A stretch of DNA of 7,749 bases from NCBI GenBank assembly GCA_003021325.1, contig PXQM01000159.1, positions 1-7,749 on the forward strand, in the 5' to 3' direction. The DNA is from Halobacteriales archaeon QH_10_70_21 (GTDB lineage: Archaea > Halobacteriota > Halobacteria > Halobacteriales > Haloarculaceae). The translations under genes and the position numbers were made by a program. Below are positions 5,190 through 7,749 of the stretch, one piece after another. Position 1 is the first letter of the stretch. Each line of letters begins with the position of its first letter. The notes under the pieces are model-generated. The model saw nothing but the letters and a program-made list of their open reading frames with translations. It searched no databases and was not told the DNA's origin.

Positions 5190-7749
5190 ATGGCATCGGG
5201 TATCGTCGGCGAGTTCTTCGCCCTGAAGGAGGAGACCGAGGCGGACCTCCTGGCGATGCAGCTCGGGGACTTCTACGAGTTCTTCGGCGAGGACGCCCGC
5301 CTCGTCGGCGAGGAGCTGGACCTGAAGATCTCCCAGAAGGGCTCGGGCGGGGAGACCTACGACATGGCCGGCGTCCCCGTCGACGACCTCGAGCCGTACG
5401 TGACGGCGCTGGTCGAGCGGGGCTACCGCGTCGCAGTCGCCGACCAGCGCGACGACGGCGGCGACGTCAGCCGGGAGATAGCGCGGGTCGTCACGCCGGG
5501 GACGCTGCTGGAACCGGAGGGCGACGACGCCCGCTACCTCGCGGCCGTCGCCGGCGAGGACGGGGGCTACGGGCTGGCCTTCTGCGAGGTGACGACGGGC
5601 CGGTTCCGGACCACCTCGGTTTCGGGGCCGGACGCGGTGAGCCGCGTCCTGACCGAGCTGTACCGCTTCGCGCCGGTCGAGGTACTGCCCGGGCCGGACG
5701 TGCGGGGCGACGACGACCTGCTCGCGGCGGTCCGCGAACGGCTCGACACCCGCCTGACGCTCCACGAGACGGACGCCTTCGCGCCCGGGCGGGCGAGACA
5801 CGCCCTCCGGGAGCAGTTCGGCGAGGCTGTCGACTCCGTCGGGCTGGAGAGCGACCACGCCGTCGCGGCGGCCGGTGCGGTCGTCGACTACGTCGCGGAG
5901 ACGGGCGTCGGCGCGCTCGCGTCGGTGACCCGGCTCGGTACCTACACGCCGGACGACCACGTCGCCGTCGACGCGACGACCCAGCGCAACCTCGAGCTGA
6001 CCGAGACGATGACGGGAGGCGGCCGGTCGCTCGTCGAGACGCTGGACCACACCGAGACGAGCGCGGGCGGGCGTCTGCTGCGGGAGTGGCTCACGCGGCC
6101 GCTCCGTCGTCGAGGGGAGCTCCGGCGCCGGCAGTCCGCCGTCGGGGCGCTGGCCGACGACGCGCTCGTGCGCGAGGGGCTCCGCGACCGGCTCGCCGAG
6201 GCCTACGACCTCGAGCGGGTCGCCTCGCGGGCCGTCTCGGGCAGCGCCGACGCCGACGCGCTGTTGCGGGCCCGGGAGACGCTGGCGCTGGTGCCCGAGC
6301 TGCGGGCGTCCGTCGAGGAGTCGCGGCGGCTGTCGGACTCGCCGGTCGCGGCGCTGTTCGCGGACCTGGACGGCGAGGCCGTCGACGCGCTCCGGGCGGA
6401 ACTGTCGGCGCTGGCCGAGGACCCGCCGAAGACGCTCCACGAAGGCGGGCTCATCGAGCGCGGCTACGACGAGGAGTTGGACGGGCTCGTCGCCCGCCAG
6501 GAGGCCGCCGAGGAGTGGTTCGACGCGCTTGCCGAGCGCGAGAAGCGCCGGCACGGCCTCGCGCACGTCACCGTCGACCGGAACAAGACGGACGGGTACT
6601 ACGTCCAGGTCGGCAAGTCGGCGGCCGACGAGGTGCCCGACCACTACGAGGGCATCAAGACCCTGAAGAACGCCGAACGGTACGTCTTCGACGAGCTGCG
6701 CGAGCGCGAACGGGAGCTGCTCCGGATGGAGGAGGAGCGCGCCGACCGCGAGTACGAGGCGTTCTGCCGGCTCCGGGCGTCGGTCGCCGGCGAGGCCGAC
6801 CTGCTGCAGGCCGTCGGCCGGGCGCTGGCGGAGCTGGACGTCTACTGCTCGCTCGCCGCCCACGCCGCACGCCAGGGCTGGTGCCGGCCGGAGCTGACCG
6901 ACGAGCGCGTGCTGGACGTCGAGGCCGGACGCCACCCGGTCGTCGAGACGGACGTCGAGTTCGTCCCGAACGACCTCCACCTGGACCGCGAGCGCCGCTT
7001 CCTGCTCGTGACCGGGCCGAACATGTCCGGGAAGTCGACCTACATGCGGCAGGCGGCGCTCATCACGCTGCTCGCACAGGTCGGATCGTTCGTGCCCGCC
7101 GATTCGGCCCGTGTGGGGCTGGTCGACGGCGTCTACACCCGCGTGGGTGCGCTCGACGAGCTCGCGGCGGGCCGCTCGACGTTCATGGTCGAGATGCAGG
7201 AGCTGTCGAACATCCTCCACTCGGCGACCGAGGAGTCGCTGGTCGTGCTCGACGAGGTGGGCCGCGGCACCGCCACCTACGACGGCATTTCCATCGCGTG
7301 GGCGGCCACGGAGTACCTCCACAACGAGGTCGGCGCGTTCACGCTGTTTGCGACCCACTACCACGAACTGACGACGTTGGCCGACGAGCTGCCGCGCGTC
7401 GAGAACGTCCACGTGGCGGTCGCCGGCGAGCCGGACTCGCCGGCTGCAAGCGGGACGTCGTCCCGCTCTGCCGAGGAGCGGGACGGCGACGTGACCTTCC
7501 TCCGGACCGTCGAGGAGGGAGCGACCGACCGCTCCTACGGCGTCCACGTGGCCGACCTGGCGGGCGTCCCGGACCCGGTTGTCGACCGCGCCCGCGACGT
7601 CCTCGACCGGCTCCGCTCCGACCGGGCCATCGAGGCCAGGGGCAGCGGCGGCGGCGAGCCCGTACAGGCGGTCTTCGACCTCGGGAGCGGCGAGTTCCGG
7701 CGCGGCGACGAGAGCGAACGCGGTGCGGTCCCCGAGACGACCGCCTCGG
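5190..7749 (+). CDS. mutS: DNA mismatch repair protein MutS (MutS1 type), C-terminus cut by window end
   Basis: About 853 residues are present. MutS recognises mismatches and small loops as a dimer and uses ATP to signal to MutL. The mismatch-reading motif GDFYEFF is at residues 26-32 (Phe28 and Glu30 equivalent to Phe36 and Glu38 of E. coli), so this is the mismatch-repair MutS1 type and not MutS2 or MutS5. Connector, lever and clamp regions follow (TQRNLELTE at the lever, GYDEELDGL and DRNKTDGYYVQV in the core and clamp). The ATPase domain has Walker A GPNMSGKST at 609-617, the signature GRSTFMVEM, Walker B LVVLDEVGRGT with D688 and E689, and ATHYHEL. The dimerisation helix-turn-helix has SYGVHVADLAGVP from residue 782. 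A non-conserved Ser/Glu-rich insert (about 751-768) interrupts the ATPase C-terminal part. No frameshift is seen, and a promoter sits just upstream. Confidence 0.96.
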   Translation, partial: MASGIVGEFFALKEETEADLLAMQLGDFYEFFGEDARLVGEELDLKISQKGSGGETYDMAGVPVDDLEPYVTALVERGYRVAVADQRDDGGDVSREIARVVTPGTLLEPEGDDARYLAAVAGEDGGYGLAFCEVTTGRFRTTSVSGPDAVSRVLTELYRFAPVEVLPGPDVRGDDDLLAAVRERLDTRLTLHETDAFAPGRARHALREQFGEAVDSVGLESDHAVAAAGAVVDYVAETGVGALASVTRLGTYTPDDHVAVDATTQRNLELTETMTGGGRSLVETLDHTETSAGGRLLREWLTRPLRRRGELRRRQSAVGALADDALVREGLRDRLAEAYDLERVASRAVSGSADADALLRARETLALVPELRASVEESRRLSDSPVAALFADLDGEAVDALRAELSALAEDPPKTLHEGGLIERGYDEELDGLVARQEAAEEWFDALAEREKRRHGLAHVTVDRNKTDGYYVQVGKSAADEVPDHYEGIKTLKNAERYVFDELRERERELLRMEEERADREYEAFCRLRASVAGEADLLQAVGRALAELDVYCSLAAHAARQGWCRPELTDERVLDVEAGRHPVVETDVEFVPNDLHLDRERRFLLVTGPNMSGKSTYMRQAALITLLAQVGSFVPADSARVGLVDGVYTRVGALDELAAGRSTFMVEMQELSNILHSATEESLVVLDEVGRGTATYDGISIAWAATEYLHNEVGAFTLFATHYHELTTLADELPRVENVHVAVAGEPDSPAASGTSSRSAEERDGDVTFLRTVEEGATDRSYGVHVADLAGVPDPVVDRARDVLDRLRSDRAIEARGSGGGEPVQAVFDLGSGEFRRGDESERGAVPETTAS
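7449..7467. repeat. Perfect 8-bp inverted repeat within the mutS insert
   Basis: AGCGGGAC (7449-7456) and GTCCCGCT (7460-7467) are perfect reverse complements around GTC. The left arm plus one base is repeated directly at 7477-7485 (AGCGGGACG). The dyad encodes the non-conserved peptide SGTSSRS in a poorly conserved linker of MutS. It may be a small palindromic element inserted in frame, or chance in GC-rich DNA. Confidence 0.4.

Noticed and set aside
4878..7547. An 889-codon open frame on the minus strand opposite mutS and alaX
   Set aside because: It lies antisense to unmistakable MutS and AlaX coding sequence. Its translation is Arg/Gly/Leu/Val-rich with no recognisable domain. Long antisense frames are common in very GC-rich genes because stops are rare.
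1..7749. CRISPR array, insertion sequence, tRNA or rRNA genes
   Set aside because: No regularly spaced repeats, transposase motifs with terminal inverted repeats, tRNA T-loop/anticodon patterns or rRNA-like sequence were seen on either strand.

Overview
The window is ordinary housekeeping DNA from a haloarchaeon (class Halobacteria). The evidence is very high GC with strong G/C preference at third codon positions, Asp/Glu-rich and Lys-poor proteins, A/T-rich TATA-like boxes about 25-30 nt ahead of start codons with no clear Shine-Dalgarno sites (the leaderless-transcript layout), and several protein families seen essentially only in haloarchaea. I cannot name a genus.

Layout. Positions 1-193 hold at most the start of a minus-strand reading frame that runs off the window. 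Positions 190-1401 (minus) encode a YgfZ/GcvT-fold folate-binding protein. Behind it, 1497-1796 (minus), is a small winged-helix-like protein that I match to DUF6432. A 100-bp divergent promoter region (1797-1896) then leads to a plus-strand zinc-ribbon protein (DUF7093-like, 1897-2407) whose reading frame is broken near 2057-2068, and to an intact DUF5611-like protein (2433-2825). A tiny minus-strand gene (2826-3002) abuts it tail to tail with no spacer. From 3119 on, everything is on the plus strand: thiDN (thiamine synthesis, 3119-4427, broken in its ThiN half near 4136-4145), alaX (alanyl-tRNA editing, 4487-5119, apparently with an internal in-frame loss) and mutS (mismatch repair ATPase, 5190 to beyond the window end, no lesion seen in the part present).

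How the genes relate. The functions are unrelated: iron-sulfur-linked YgfZ, thiamine synthesis, tRNA proofreading and DNA mismatch repair. Most genes appear to have their own promoter, so this is a string of short transcription units and not one pathway. MutS would probably act with a MutL encoded outside the window.

The notable signal is damage, not a new system. Two genes are frameshifted, a third lacks an expected internal segment, and a fourth (ygfZ) has an atypical C-terminal tail with different codon use. Because of the thiDN frameshift, ThiD now reads in frame without a stop all the way through AlaX (3119-5119). Draft-assembly error and genuine decay are both possible and cannot be separated from sequence alone. 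I found no CRISPR array, mobile element, tRNA/rRNA, or convincing undescribed multi-gene system.
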